A stretch of DNA of 33,312 bases, taken from NCBI GenBank assembly GCA_002085085.1, contig MZGN01000001.1:1-33312 (forward strand), written 5' to 3'. A program made the translations under genes and the position numbers. Numbering within the stretch: the first letter of the stretch is position 1; each line of letters begins with the position of its first letter. Below are positions 7,825 through 17,241 of this stretch, one piece after another. The notes beneath the pieces are model-generated. The model made no database searches. It saw only the letters and a list, made by a program, of their open reading frames with translations, and was not told where the DNA came from. The DNA is from Helicobacteraceae bacterium 4484_230. Lineage in GTDB: Bacteria > Campylobacterota > Campylobacteria > Campylobacterales > Sulfurimonadaceae.

Positions 7825-10401
7825 TCAGGATATCTCAACCCTGATCTCTTCTCCGTCGGCATCAAAAAGAACACGTGAACCCTCTTTTACCTTACCGCTG
7901 AGGATTAAATCAGCCAGCCTGTCTTCGACTATCTCGTAAAGTGCTCTCTTCAACGGTCTGGCACCATAAGTAGGATCAAATCCGGCTTTTGCTATCAGCA
8001 CTTTGGCGGCGTTGCTTAAAGTCAATTCTATATCACGATCCTGTACTTTTGCAGCAATTTCACTGAAGAAAAGATCGACAATAGCAACTATCTGCTCTTC
8101 GCCAAGTGCATTGAACTGTACGATATCGTCAAGCCGGTTTAAAAACTCCGGTTTAAAATGGCGCCTTAGTTCGTCCAGTACCACACTTTCAAGATTCGGA
8201 TCACCGGCCATACTCATTATCTTGTCACTGGCTATATTTGACGTCAGAATAATGATCGTGTTGGTAAAGTCGATCGTTACTCCCTTGTTGTCAGTCAGAC
8301 GGCCATCATCAAGTACCTGCAACAGAACATTGAATACATCCGGATGGGCTTTCTCTATCTCATCGAACAGGACAACACTGTAAGGCTTTCTGCGTACGGC
8401 TTCAGTAAGCTGTCCGCCCTCTTCGTACCCGACATAACCCGGAGGCGCACCTACCAGACGTGATACGGCGTGTTTCTCCATATATTCACTCATATCGATA
8501 CGGATCAGGTTTTCCTGAGAGTCAAACAAAAACTTCGCCAGCGTTTTTGCCGTCTGTGTTTTACCTACCCCGGTAGGCCCAAGGAACATAAAACTTCCTA
8601 TAGGGCGGTTTTTGTCCGACAGTCCCGCCTTGTTGCGCTTAATGGCGCGTGCTACTGCGTGAGTCGCTTTCTCCTGGCCAATTACATCCTTATTGAGTTC
8701 ATCTTCAACGTGAATTATCTTCTCTTTTTCGCTCTGGAGCATTTTTGTTACCGGTATCTGCGTCCATCTGCTGACGATTCCCGCGATCGACTCCTCATCC
8801 ACGCTGTTTTTAAGCAGAGTCCCCTCTTTTTGCATCTCTTTCCACTGCAGCTGCAATGCCGCTTCTTCTTCATGAAGCTTTGGTATCTCTCCATATTCTA
8901 TGGCAGCTGCGCGTTCAAAATCACCGTTGCTTTTTGCCTGAGTGGCCTCACGGCGCTTGACTTCAACATCATTTTTGATGTTTGAAATACGCTCAAACAC
9001 CTCTTTTTCATGTTCAAACTGTGCCTCCAGCGAGAGCTTTTCCTCTTCGGCATCGGCCAGCTCTTTTTCGATCTCTTCAAGACGCTTGCTGTTGGATGGA
9101 TTTTCATCCATTTTCAGAGCCTCTTTTTCTACACTCAGCTCCTGAATATGTCGTTTTACAGCTGCAAGCACATTTGGTTCAGACTCTATCTGCATCCTGA
9201 GCTCTGCAGCTGCCTCATCGATCAGGTCTATCGCTTTATCCGGCAGAAAACGGTCTGTAATATACCTGTCTGACAGTTTGGCGGCAGCAACCAGCGCAGC
9301 ATCTGTAATTGTAACATTATGGTGGGCTTCAAGCCGCTCTTTTATGCCGCGAAGTATCTGTAAAGACTGGTTGACCGTAGGCTCATCCAGGTTTACGGGC
9401 TGAAAACGTCTCTGAAGTGCTGCATCTTTTTCAAAGTACTTTCTGTACTCCTTCAGTGTCGTCGCACCTATGGTATGCAGCTCACCCCGCGCCAGCGCCG
9501 GCTTCAGGATATTTGCCGCATCCATACTTCCCTCCGATGCTCCGGCACCGACAATAGTATGGATCTCATCTATAAACAGAATAATATTCGCACTCTGTTT
9601 TACCTCTTCTATAACCGCTTTCAGGCGCTCCTCAAATTCTCCTCTGTATTTTGCACCTGCAATCAAAGTGCTCATATCCAGTGCCACTACCCTTTTGTTC
9701 TGTAGTGACAGCGGTACTTCTTTGTTGTAAATACGCTGCGCAAGACCTTCGACTATCGCCGTTTTGCCGACACCGGGCTCACCAAGCAAAATAGGATTGT
9801 TCTTTGTTTTACGAATCAGGATCTGCATCATCCTGCCGATCTCCTCATCACGTCCGATAACCGGTGAAAGATTACCCTCAGCAGCCTCTTTTGTAAGATC
9901 GATGCCGTACTTGTCCAGGCTCTCGAGTGTCTCATCGGCCGTTTGTGACTCGATCTTCTGACCCCCGCGCATAGCTTCTATGGTTTTTTGCAGCTCCATC
10001 GCATCGACATATTTACCTAAAACACTTCTAAATGGATCCTCTTTTATATTTGCAAGTATGTAGCTGTCTACTGCAAGAAAGCTGTCCCCATTTTTTGTCA
10101 TTTCTCCGATACCACGCTCGATAGTCTGCATCATATTGCGTGAAATACGGATATTCTCCTTTGATACCGATGATGATTTCGGCAGAGAGTTGGCCATACT
10201 TTTTACATCCAACTCTATGGCGACCTTGTCTATATTCATCTTGTTTAAAGCCTGATTGAGCACAGAATTCGAATTGGTCAAAAGTGCCCATAAAAAATGT
10301 ACAGGTTCTACCTCACTGTTCTGGTTGTGCAGAGCCAGTGATATGGAAGACTCTATCGCCTCAGTCATCTGATGTGTCAGTTTTTCAAAAATTGTATTCA
10401 T
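7825..10401 (-). CDS. clpB: ATP-dependent chaperone ClpB
   Basis: Two AAA+ modules ([33 protein letters not shown]), middle coiled-coil domain, '[27 protein letters not shown]'. Confidence 0.97.
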   Translation of the reverse strand: MNTIFEKLTHQMTEAIESSISLALHNQNSEVEPVHFLWALLTNSNSVLNQALNKMNIDKVAIELDVKSMANSLPKSSSVSKENIRISRNMMQTIERGIGEMTKNGDSFLAVDSYILANIKEDPFRSVLGKYVDAMELQKTIEAMRGGQKIESQTADETLESLDKYGIDLTKEAAEGNLSPVIGRDEEIGRMMQILIRKTKNNPILLGEPGVGKTAIVEGLAQRIYNKEVPLSLQNKRVVALDMSTLIAGAKYRGEFEERLKAVIEEVKQSANIILFIDEIHTIVGAGASEGSMDAANILKPALARGELHTIGATTLKEYRKYFEKDAALQRRFQPVNLDEPTVNQSLQILRGIKERLEAHHNVTITDAALVAAAKLSDRYITDRFLPDKAIDLIDEAAAELRMQIESEPNVLAAVKRHIQELSVEKEALKMDENPSNSKRLEEIEKELADAEEEKLSLEAQFEHEKEVFERISNIKNDVEVKRREATQAKSNGDFERAAAIEYGEIPKLHEEEAALQLQWKEMQKEGTLLKNSVDEESIAGIVSRWTQIPVTKMLQSEKEKIIHVEDELNKDVIGQEKATHAVARAIKRNKAGLSDKNRPIGSFMFLGPTGVGKTQTAKTLAKFLFDSQENLIRIDMSEYMEKHAVSRLVGAPPGYVGYEEGGQLTEAVRRKPYSVVLFDEIEKAHPDVFNVLLQVLDDGRLTDNKGVTIDFTNTIIILTSNIASDKIMSMAGDPNLESVVLDELRRHFKPEFLNRLDDIVQFNALGEEQIVAIVDLFFSEIAAKVQDRDIELTLSNAAKVLIAKAGFDPTYGARPLKRALYEIVEDRLADLILSGKVKEGSRVLFDADGEEIRVEIS

Positions 10402-10439
10402 TATATATCTCCTCTGTTCCTATCTTTTAAAGTTAGATT

Positions 10440-10469
10440 ATTATAGCGAATTGAGTCACCTTCTGTCAA
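10440..10469 (-). promoter_or_regulatory. Consensus sigma70 promoter of clpB
   Basis: Reverse strand TTGACA (10469-10464), 18-nt spacer, TATAAT (10445-10440); AGGAG ribosome-binding site at 10413-10409 before ATG at 10401. Confidence 0.75.
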
Positions 10470-10495
10470 GTATACTTGATATAAATAGGCTCAAG
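10450..10495. promoter_or_regulatory. Two tandem HAIR-like (HspR-type) inverted repeats overlapping the clpB promoter
   Basis: 10475-10495: CTTGA-N11-TCAAG, perfect outer arms with the HAIR spacing (consensus CTTGAGT-N7-ACTCAAG). 10450-10470: ATTGAGT-CACCTTC-TGTCAAG, imperfect second copy. Confidence 0.6.
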
Positions 10496-10542
10496 TATGA
10501 TTATACGATAATAATCTTATTGTTATTTCAATATGTTTTTAC

Positions 10543-10548
10543 TATAAT
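10543..10548 (+). promoter_or_regulatory. Candidate -10 element (TATAAT) for ctpA operon
   Basis: Exact TATAAT in the divergent intergenic region, 73-78 bp upstream of ATG at 10621. Confidence 0.4.
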
Positions 10549-10620
10549 AACTGACTTTATAACCCAGAGACCGGAAAAACAGAAAATAGGTCTAATCATT
10601 GGAAACGGACATTTAATATT

Positions 10621-11949
10621 ATGAAAAACGGGAAATTTTTACTTATAGGTTTTGCTAGTGCTGCAACAGTACTCTCACTCGCTTTCTCTTCATCACTTTT
10701 TGCTAAAACTGAATCGGATCAACCTACCGTAGAAGCCTCAAGGCTCCAGTCTCTGGCAAAATTCACAAAAGTTCTAAGCATAGTGGAGAAGTACAATGTA
10801 GATGAGCTCACAATAGAAGAGCTGATGGACAAATCACTTCAGGGCCTGATGACAAACCTTGATGCACACTCTTCATACCTGAATGCAAAAAACTTTGAAA
10901 AGATGCAGGTTCAAACCAAAGGTGAATTTGGCGGACTCGGCATTACAGTTGGAATGAAAGACGGCGCATTGACAGTTATCGCCCCGATTGAAGGGACTCC
11001 TGCAGACAAAGCCGGGTTAAAGTCCGGAGATATTATTTTAAAGATTGATGACAAATCGACTCTGAGCATGACAATAGACGATGCAGTCAATATTATGCGT
11101 GGAGAACCGGGCACACCGATAGATCTTACAATCGTTCGCAAAGGTGAAAACAAGCCGATCGTAATTCATATCATACGTGATATTATCAAAATCCAGTCGG
11201 TCTATGCTAAAAAAGTAGGTGATAATATACTTTATATTAGAGTCACAAGTTTTGATCAAAAAGTCGTAAAAGACGTAAAAAATGCCATCAAAGAACATAA
11301 AACCGACAGTAAGGGTCTGATCCTTGACCTGCGAAACAACCCAGGCGGCCTTCTCGACCAGGCGGTAGGCCTGGTTGATCTTTTTGTCGATGAAGGCAAT
11401 ATCGTCTCCCAAAAAGGGCGTGACAGTCGTGAGAACCGCGATTATGATGCCAATGATGACAACACTGTTACCGATATGCCTCTTGTCGTACTTGTCAATG
11501 CAGGAAGTGCCTCGGCATCAGAGATTGTCAGCGGAGCGCTGCAAGATCATAAACGGGCTGTCATTGTCGGTGAAAAAACATTTGGAAAGGGAAGCGTACA
11601 GGTTATTTTGCCAATAACCGATACCGAAGCGATCAAATTGACAATCGCACGCTATTATCTGCCGAGCGGAAGAACTATCCAGGCGGTAGGTGTTACGCCT
11701 GATATTGAAGTGCAGCAGGGAAAAGTACCTGTACATGAAGATGAGTTTACAATCAAAGAAGCGGATCTGAAAAAACATCTTGAAATAGAACTCAAAAAAG
11801 TTGATGGTGATGAAAACTTGTCAAAAACAGGAGATCTGTCACAGGAAGACAACAAAAGCATTATCACCGAAGAGTACCTAAATAAAGACTGTCAGCTTAA
11901 AGAGTCTGTGGACATAATGAAAGCGCTGATAATAATGAAGGAGAAATAG
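10621..11949 (+). CDS. ctpA: S41 family C-terminal processing peptidase with PDZ domain
   Basis: Signal peptide, PDZ '[40 protein letters not shown]', catalytic '[35 protein letters not shown]'. Confidence 0.92.
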   Translation: MKNGKFLLIGFASAATVLSLAFSSSLFAKTESDQPTVEASRLQSLAKFTKVLSIVEKYNVDELTIEELMDKSLQGLMTNLDAHSSYLNAKNFEKMQVQTKGEFGGLGITVGMKDGALTVIAPIEGTPADKAGLKSGDIILKIDDKSTLSMTIDDAVNIMRGEPGTPIDLTIVRKGENKPIVIHIIRDIIKIQSVYAKKVGDNILYIRVTSFDQKVVKDVKNAIKEHKTDSKGLILDLRNNPGGLLDQAVGLVDLFVDEGNIVSQKGRDSRENRDYDANDDNTVTDMPLVVLVNAGSASASEIVSGALQDHKRAVIVGEKTFGKGSVQVILPITDTEAIKLTIARYYLPSGRTIQAVGVTPDIEVQQGKVPVHEDEFTIKEADLKKHLEIELKKVDGDENLSKTGDLSQEDNKSIITEEYLNKDCQLKESVDIMKALIIMKEK

Positions 11950-12665
11950 TGGAAAAACGTGAGCTTGTATATGAGGGGAAGGCAAAAAGACTTTTTGCTA
12001 CAGACGATGCCGAACTGCTGATCTCTGAGTTCAAAGATGATCTCACTGCCTTCAACGGAGAGAAGAAATCAAGTGAAAGCGGCAAAGGTGCCCTTAACAA
12101 TAAAATATCGGCAGAACTTTTTAAACTGCTGGAGTCCAGGGGCATTCCGACACATTTTGTTGAAATGATCGATGCGAACCATATGCTTCACAAACGTGTT
12201 GACGTAATCCTTATAGAAGTAATTGTACGAAATATCGCCACAGGAAGCTTGAGCCGCAACCTAGGTATTGAAGACGGTAAGGTTCTTCCTTTTACACTGG
12301 TGGAATTTGATTACAAAAATGATGATCTTGGCGATCCAAAGCTAAATGATCAGCACGCTTTAATACTGGGACTAGTTGATTTTCAGGATGAATTGGACAA
12401 ACTGCGTCGTATGGCAAGACAGGTAAATGAAATACTCAAACCTTATTTTGCCGAAAAAAGACTAAATCTGGTCGACTTCAAACTTGAATTCGGCAAAGAC
12501 AGCCAGGGCAATATTATTCTTGCCGATGAAATAAGCCCCGACAACTGCCGCTTCTGGGATATGGAAACCGGTGAAAAAATGGACAAGGACCGTTTTAGAG
12601 AAGGCCTTGGCGGTCTGAAAATCGCTTATGAAGAAGTATTAAACCGTATACTAGGGAGTAAATAG
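11949..12665 (+). CDS. purC: Phosphoribosylaminoimidazole-succinocarboxamide synthase
   Basis: '[32 protein letters not shown]', '[12 protein letters not shown]'; GTG start overlapping the TAG of ctpA. Confidence 0.96.
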   Translation: MEKRELVYEGKAKRLFATDDAELLISEFKDDLTAFNGEKKSSESGKGALNNKISAELFKLLESRGIPTHFVEMIDANHMLHKRVDVILIEVIVRNIATGSLSRNLGIEDGKVLPFTLVEFDYKNDDLGDPKLNDQHALILGLVDFQDELDKLRRMARQVNEILKPYFAEKRLNLVDFKLEFGKDSQGNIILADEISPDNCRFWDMETGEKMDKDRFREGLGGLKIAYEEVLNRILGSK

Positions 12666-12667
12666 TA

Positions 12668-12910
12668 ATGAAAGCAATTGTAAACATCTCACTAAAAGAA
12701 GGCGTTCTTGACTCACAGGGAAAAGCCGTCCACCATGCTCTTGATGCACTGAAATTCGAAGGAGTGGAAGACGTGCGTGTCGGAAAGCAGATCGTTTTGA
12801 AGCTTTCATCTTCTGACAAAGTATCTGCCAGAAAAGAGGTAACTGAAATGTGCGAATCACTTCTGGCAAACACAGTTATAGAAGATTATGAGATAGAGTT
12901 AATCATATGA
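12668..12910 (+). CDS. purS: Phosphoribosylformylglycinamidine synthase subunit PurS
   Basis: 80-aa PurS-type sequence 'LKEGVLDSQGKAVHHALDALKFEGVEDVRVGKQIVL' between purC and purQ. Confidence 0.94.
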   Translation: MKAIVNISLKEGVLDSQGKAVHHALDALKFEGVEDVRVGKQIVLKLSSSDKVSARKEVTEMCESLLANTVIEDYEIELII

Positions 12911-13581
12911 AAGTCTCCATTCTTCAATTTCCCGGCACCAATTGCGAATATGACACACAATATGCATTTGAAAAACTTGGTGCCTCAACATCTCTAGTCT
13001 GGCACAAAGACACTTCGCTTCCAAAAGATACCGGACTGCTTGTAGTCGCCGGGGGATTCAGCTATGGAGACTATCTCCGAAGCGGTGCAATTGCCCGCTT
13101 TTCGCCGATAATGAAGGCGGTTAAAGAGTATGCCGACGATGGTGGTATGGTACTGGGAATCTGCAACGGATTTCAGGTACTTACCGAGTCTCATATGCTG
13201 CCGGGCGCACTCAAGCGCAATGAGCATCTGCACTTCATCTCCAGACATCACCATCTAAAAGTAAAAAGCAAAGACAACCGTTTTTTACAGGAAATGCAAA
13301 ACAGCGATATCGTAAACATACCGATCGCACACCATGACGGCAACTTCTATATAGATCCTGACGGCCTCAAAGAGCTCTACGATAATGATCAGGTGCTGCT
13401 TCAGTACTGCGATGAACATGGTAAAACCAGCAACCCGAACGGTTCCGTAGATGCCATTGCCGGCATATGCAACAAAAATAAAAACATCTTTGGCCTGATG
13501 CCTCACCCTGAACGGGCTATGGACCTGATTCTCGGCTCTGACGACGGCATTAAAATGTTAAGTGGCTTTTTTAAAGATTGA
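12907..13581 (+). CDS. purQ: Phosphoribosylformylglycinamidine synthase subunit PurQ
   Basis: 'VLQFPGTNCEYDT'-type N-terminus, 'GGFSYGDYLRSGAIARFSPIM', 'LGICNGFQVL', 'MPHPERAMD'. Confidence 0.96.
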   Translation: MKVSILQFPGTNCEYDTQYAFEKLGASTSLVWHKDTSLPKDTGLLVVAGGFSYGDYLRSGAIARFSPIMKAVKEYADDGGMVLGICNGFQVLTESHMLPGALKRNEHLHFISRHHHLKVKSKDNRFLQEMQNSDIVNIPIAHHDGNFYIDPDGLKELYDNDQVLLQYCDEHGKTSNPNGSVDAIAGICNKNKNIFGLMPHPERAMDLILGSDDGIKMLSGFFKD

Positions 13582-14669
13582 TGAGACTGCTGCTTTCTCT
13601 CTTTCTGCTTATCGGTTCTTTGTGGGCCGAAGCAGATACCTACAGCGATACTCCTGATGAAGTCGAACAGACAGTTCTCTACCTTTCATATGACGAATTC
13701 CCGACTCATCTGTTTAAAGGCCAAATCTTCTCCATAAGGCTCAAAACACTCTCAACCATCAGCACATCAGGTGATATCAGCTACCACTTCGACAACTCTT
13801 CCGGAGTAACACTTCTTACGACAGAACCAATTCGCAAAATAGAAGAACCATACTATTACGATACCTTCTATTTCAGAGTGGACAACCGCAAGCTTAGGAC
13901 TCCGGATATTACCGCAGTAATAAAATACAGTGAATTTTATGAAGCGTATCCAACTACTATTGACGGAAAACAGCTCGAAGCCGTAACGCTAAACCCGAAC
14001 AGCAGCTACGCAAATATCATTGCGGACAACTTCAATATTACACAGGCAAAAACGACACGCTATGATAAAAACAGCAATATTGCAGTCTTTATGGCTTCTG
14101 CCAAACACTGCAACCTGGAAACTTTTCACCTTGAAGATGCCATAAAGCAGGGATTTGAATCATTGGACAACAATTACGATGCTTCAACTATGACATATTA
14201 CGTAATCATTCCTACCACACTAAAAACTCTGAAATTTTCATATTTCAATCTTGGTAAAAAACGCTTTATAGACATTACTATCCCGATTGTCCTGGATGAC
14301 GACAGCGTCTCGACACAAAGTGATCTCAAACCTACCGAATACAAACATACTATGCTCAAGATTGCAGGTGCCGGCGCAATTGCCCTTGTCGGCCTGCTGC
14401 TGCTTCTGTTCAAACGAAGAGTCACCTACCTGATGCTGATACTTGTTCCTGGCCTCTATATAGCATATATGAATGCTCCTGTCGAAAATACATGTGTTAA
14501 AAAAGGAAGTCACATATACCTTCTTCCCATCAAGCGGGGTACAATATTTGAAACACTGTCCGAAGAAAAAATATTTGAAGTGCAGGGAAGTATCAAAGGG
14601 TACAAAAAAATAAAACTCGATGATAATAAAATAGGATGGATAAAAAATGAAGATATTTGCACATATTAG
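13581..14669 (+). CDS. Membrane-anchored protein with C-terminal SH3-like domain
   Basis: Signal peptide, extracytoplasmic beta-rich region, two TM segments near the C-terminus, then 'CVKKGSHIYLLPIKRGTIFETLSEEKIFEVQGSIKGYKKIKLDDNKIGWIKNEDICTY'. ATG overlaps the purQ stop (TGATG). Confidence 0.7.
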   Translation: MRLLLSLFLLIGSLWAEADTYSDTPDEVEQTVLYLSYDEFPTHLFKGQIFSIRLKTLSTISTSGDISYHFDNSSGVTLLTTEPIRKIEEPYYYDTFYFRVDNRKLRTPDITAVIKYSEFYEAYPTTIDGKQLEAVTLNPNSSYANIIADNFNITQAKTTRYDKNSNIAVFMASAKHCNLETFHLEDAIKQGFESLDNNYDASTMTYYVIIPTTLKTLKFSYFNLGKKRFIDITIPIVLDDDSVSTQSDLKPTEYKHTMLKIAGAGAIALVGLLLLLFKRRVTYLMLILVPGLYIAYMNAPVENTCVKKGSHIYLLPIKRGTIFETLSEEKIFEVQGSIKGYKKIKLDDNKIGWIKNEDICTY

Positions 14670-15333
14670 CTGGCTCTATGCCACAATTATAATTTTCCTC
14701 GCTATGACGATGATGATCATCTTCTTTCCGGTAGTTCCCAAACCGTATGCACCGAAAATTGCCTCCTGGTTTATCCGTCTTGCACTGTTTATGCCTGTAC
14801 GCGTTATTGGGAAAGAGGATCCCGATACAGAGATGTTTTTACTGAACCATCAAAGCGATATCGATATTGGACTTATGGAGACTATCACAAAAAGGGATCT
14901 GGCCTGGGTTGCCAAAAAAGAGCTGTTCGACGTTCCCTTTTACGGTCTTGTCGTAAAACTGCCTGAAGATATTGCCGTTGAAAGAGAAAGCAAATCTTCG
15001 CTTATAAAGTTGATAGCAGACTGCAAAGACCGTCTTGACAAAGGTCGTGTAATTACGATGTTTCCAGAGGGCACACGTACGAAAACGGGTAGAATGCGCA
15101 CGTTCAAACCCGGTGCGAAAATGGTCGCAGACAAGTTTAAACTGCGTGTTCAGCCGGTCGTACTCATCGAGACGGCAAAACATTACGATATAAAACGGTT
15201 CTATCACCGCCCGGGAAGGCTTACTGCTATCTATCTGCCTGCTTTCAATGCCGATAAAAGTGACAAAGAGTGGCTTAAACGTCTCCAGGCAGAAATGCAG
15301 GAAACGTATGACAAATACGCTTCAAAAGGGTAA
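14647..15333 (+). CDS. plsC: 1-acyl-sn-glycerol-3-phosphate acyltransferase
   Basis: 'NHQSDIDIGL' (HX4D), 'FPEGTRTKTGRMRTFKPGAKMVA'. Confidence 0.92.
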   Translation: MKIFAHISWLYATIIIFLAMTMMIIFFPVVPKPYAPKIASWFIRLALFMPVRVIGKEDPDTEMFLLNHQSDIDIGLMETITKRDLAWVAKKELFDVPFYGLVVKLPEDIAVERESKSSLIKLIADCKDRLDKGRVITMFPEGTRTKTGRMRTFKPGAKMVADKFKLRVQPVVLIETAKHYDIKRFYHRPGRLTAIYLPAFNADKSDKEWLKRLQAEMQETYDKYASKG

Positions 15334-15336
15334 AGA

Positions 15337-15723
15337 TTGAGCCTACAGACAATACTTGCCGTCGGATGCGGAGGCTTCATTGGAGCAGTACTCAGAGTCT
15401 ATCTCAATGGACTGATCTCAAACAAGGTTCCTCACGAACTCCCTTTCGGTACTCTTGGCGTCAATCTTATAGGCAGCTTCATCATGGGTATACTTGTTGC
15501 TTACTTTATGTATAGCACTATTTTTTCACTTCATGTAAAATCGTTTCTAAGCACAGGTATACTGGGAGCATTGACAACCTACTCCACCTTTGCCATAGAG
15601 AGTGTACTGCTGCTGGAAGGGGGACATTTTCTACTGGCAGGAACAAACATGGCATTAAATGTATTTGGAACAGTCATAATGGCTGCAATAGGCTTTAGCA
15701 CAACGGTTTCACTGCTTAAATAG
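15337..15723 (+). CDS. crcB: Fluoride efflux channel FluC/CrcB
   Basis: 'GGFIGAVLRVYLNGLI', 'PFGTLGVNLIGSFIMGIL', 'TGILGALTTYSTFAIE'; TTG start. Confidence 0.93.
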   Translation: MSLQTILAVGCGGFIGAVLRVYLNGLISNKVPHELPFGTLGVNLIGSFIMGILVAYFMYSTIFSLHVKSFLSTGILGALTTYSTFAIESVLLLEGGHFLLAGTNMALNVFGTVIMAAIGFSTTVSLLK

Positions 15724-15748
15724 AGTCAAACAAAACTATTGACTGCAG

Positions 15749-16327
15749 TTACTGCCTGCCTATTTCTACAATCTCGTCGGCACACCACTTTGCCAGATCG
15801 ATCTCATGTGTAATCAGCAGCATTCCCATAACATCAAGATGCCCCAGCAACATCTGCATAACCTCAAGCTGAATAACATTATCCAGAGCCGAGGTGGGCT
15901 CATCCAGCAAAAGAAGGTCCGGTTTCATCAAAAGCGCCCGCAGTATCGAACTGCGCTGCAGCTGTCCCCCTGAAAGTTCATGGGGAAGTTTGTCAAGAAA
16001 TGAAGGGTCAAGTTTCATCTCCTCAAGATAGTCCCCGATGCCTTTAAGTGACGCAACATCTTCTATCTGGTTGCGTATGGAGTATGCGGGATGAAAAGAT
16101 GTGTAAGGGTCTTGAAAAACCTCTGAAATACGAAGTGCGTCTATTTTTCCTGTAATCGGCTTCAGTTCTGAAAGGATCAGTTCAAAAAGCGTGGTCTTGC
16201 CGGCACCGCTGGGACCCACTATAGCCTTGATCTCACCGCGCTCAAGAGAGAGTGAAAAATCACGATAAAGAAGATTTTCCTTATCGTAGCCAAAATCAAT
16301 ATTGCTGATCTCAAGTACTTTGTCCAA
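15749..16327 (-). CDS. ABC transporter ATP-binding protein (short, Opp/Nik-like)
   Basis: Walker A GPSGAGKTT, signature LSGGQLQR, Walker B LLLLDEPTSALD; no permease in window. Confidence 0.88.
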   Translation of the reverse strand: MDKVLEISNIDFGYDKENLLYRDFSLSLERGEIKAIVGPSGAGKTTLFELILSELKPITGKIDALRISEVFQDPYTSFHPAYSIRNQIEDVASLKGIGDYLEEMKLDPSFLDKLPHELSGGQLQRSSILRALLMKPDLLLLDEPTSALDNVIQLEVMQMLLGHLDVMGMLLITHEIDLAKWCADEIVEIGRQ

Positions 16328-16356
16328 TTACAGCCCTGTATGCAGACCCCAAGCAC

Positions 16357-17232
16357 CTAGCTTCGAGTGTTTTCCCTGGAAATTCTTTTTGCCTTGTACA
16401 AGCTATTGTCTGCACGCTTAAAGACTGCATCGATAGAAATATCATCAGACTTAAGTTTTGCAGCTCCGACACTGACAGCAAAGCTTATCTGCATTTTTGA
16501 GACACGTGTTTTAGCGACGGTTTTTCTAATCCTGTCGATCTTGGCAAGCGCTGCCTCCTTTTCTACCCCGTAAAGCACCAGAATAAATTCATCTCCGCCA
16601 ACCCTTGCAAAACAGTCGTCTTTATCCAGGTGTGTCTGCACTGCCGCAACAAACGCTTTAATCACCTCATCACCGACATCATGGCCGTATGTATCGTTGA
16701 CCGTCTTGAACTTGTCAAGATCGAACACAAAAAGAAAAAAAGGTATATTGTTTTCTTTTGCTTTGGCAAACAGGGGATTTGCTACTTCAAAAAATCTTCT
16801 CCTGTTGGCAATTCCCGTCATAGGATCCTCTCTTGCGATCTTTTCAAGTTCCTCCATCGCTTTTTTAAGTTTGATCTGCGTCTGTATGCGGACAAGAACC
16901 TCTTTTGGCCTGTAGGGCTTGGTAATATAGTCAACCCCTCCTACATCAAATGCCCTGACAACACTATCCGTATCCGTCTTTCCGGTCAGAAAAACAACAG
17001 GTATATCCCTGGTAGACTGGTTGGCCTTAATCAGTGAGCATGTCTTGAAACCGTCAATCCCCGGCATATTGATATCCAGAAGAATAAGATCCGGCTTCTC
17101 TTTCTCTATCATCTCAAGCGCACTTTTGCCGTCGATTACTACACTTACATCATATGCGTTCAAGATCTCCATCAAAAAATCTATACTGCCGGGATTGTCA
17201 TCGACTATCAGTATTTTTGGTTTCTCTGCCAT
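16357..17232 (-). CDS. Response regulator with diguanylate cyclase domain (REC-GGDEF)
   Basis: REC 'ILIVDDNPGSIDFL...LILLDINMPGIDG...KPY'; 'DPMTGIANRRRF' and active-site 'RVGGDEFILVLYG'. Confidence 0.95.
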   Translation of the reverse strand: MAEKPKILIVDDNPGSIDFLMEILNAYDVSVVIDGKSALEMIEKEKPDLILLDINMPGIDGFKTCSLIKANQSTRDIPVVFLTGKTDTDSVVRAFDVGGVDYITKPYRPKEVLVRIQTQIKLKKAMEELEKIAREDPMTGIANRRRFFEVANPLFAKAKENNIPFFLFVFDLDKFKTVNDTYGHDVGDEVIKAFVAAVQTHLDKDDCFARVGGDEFILVLYGVEKEAALAKIDRIRKTVAKTRVSKMQISFAVSVGAAKLKSDDISIDAVFKRADNSLYKAKRISRENTRS

Positions 17233-17241
17233 AATTGCCTA

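Noticed and set aside
8470-8985. 171-aa plus-strand ORF (and other ORFs) opposite clpB
   Set aside because: Antisense to highly conserved ClpB; typical of shadow ORFs.
15250-15337. Possible fluoride riboswitch before crcB
   Set aside because: crcB starts 3 nt after plsC ends; upstream sequence is plsC coding and no recognisable fluoride aptamer pattern was seen.
15724-15744. AGTCAA-N9-TTGACT hairpin between convergent crcB and ABC ATPase as a terminator
   Set aside because: Only 6 bp, AT-rich and without a T-tract; too weak to call.
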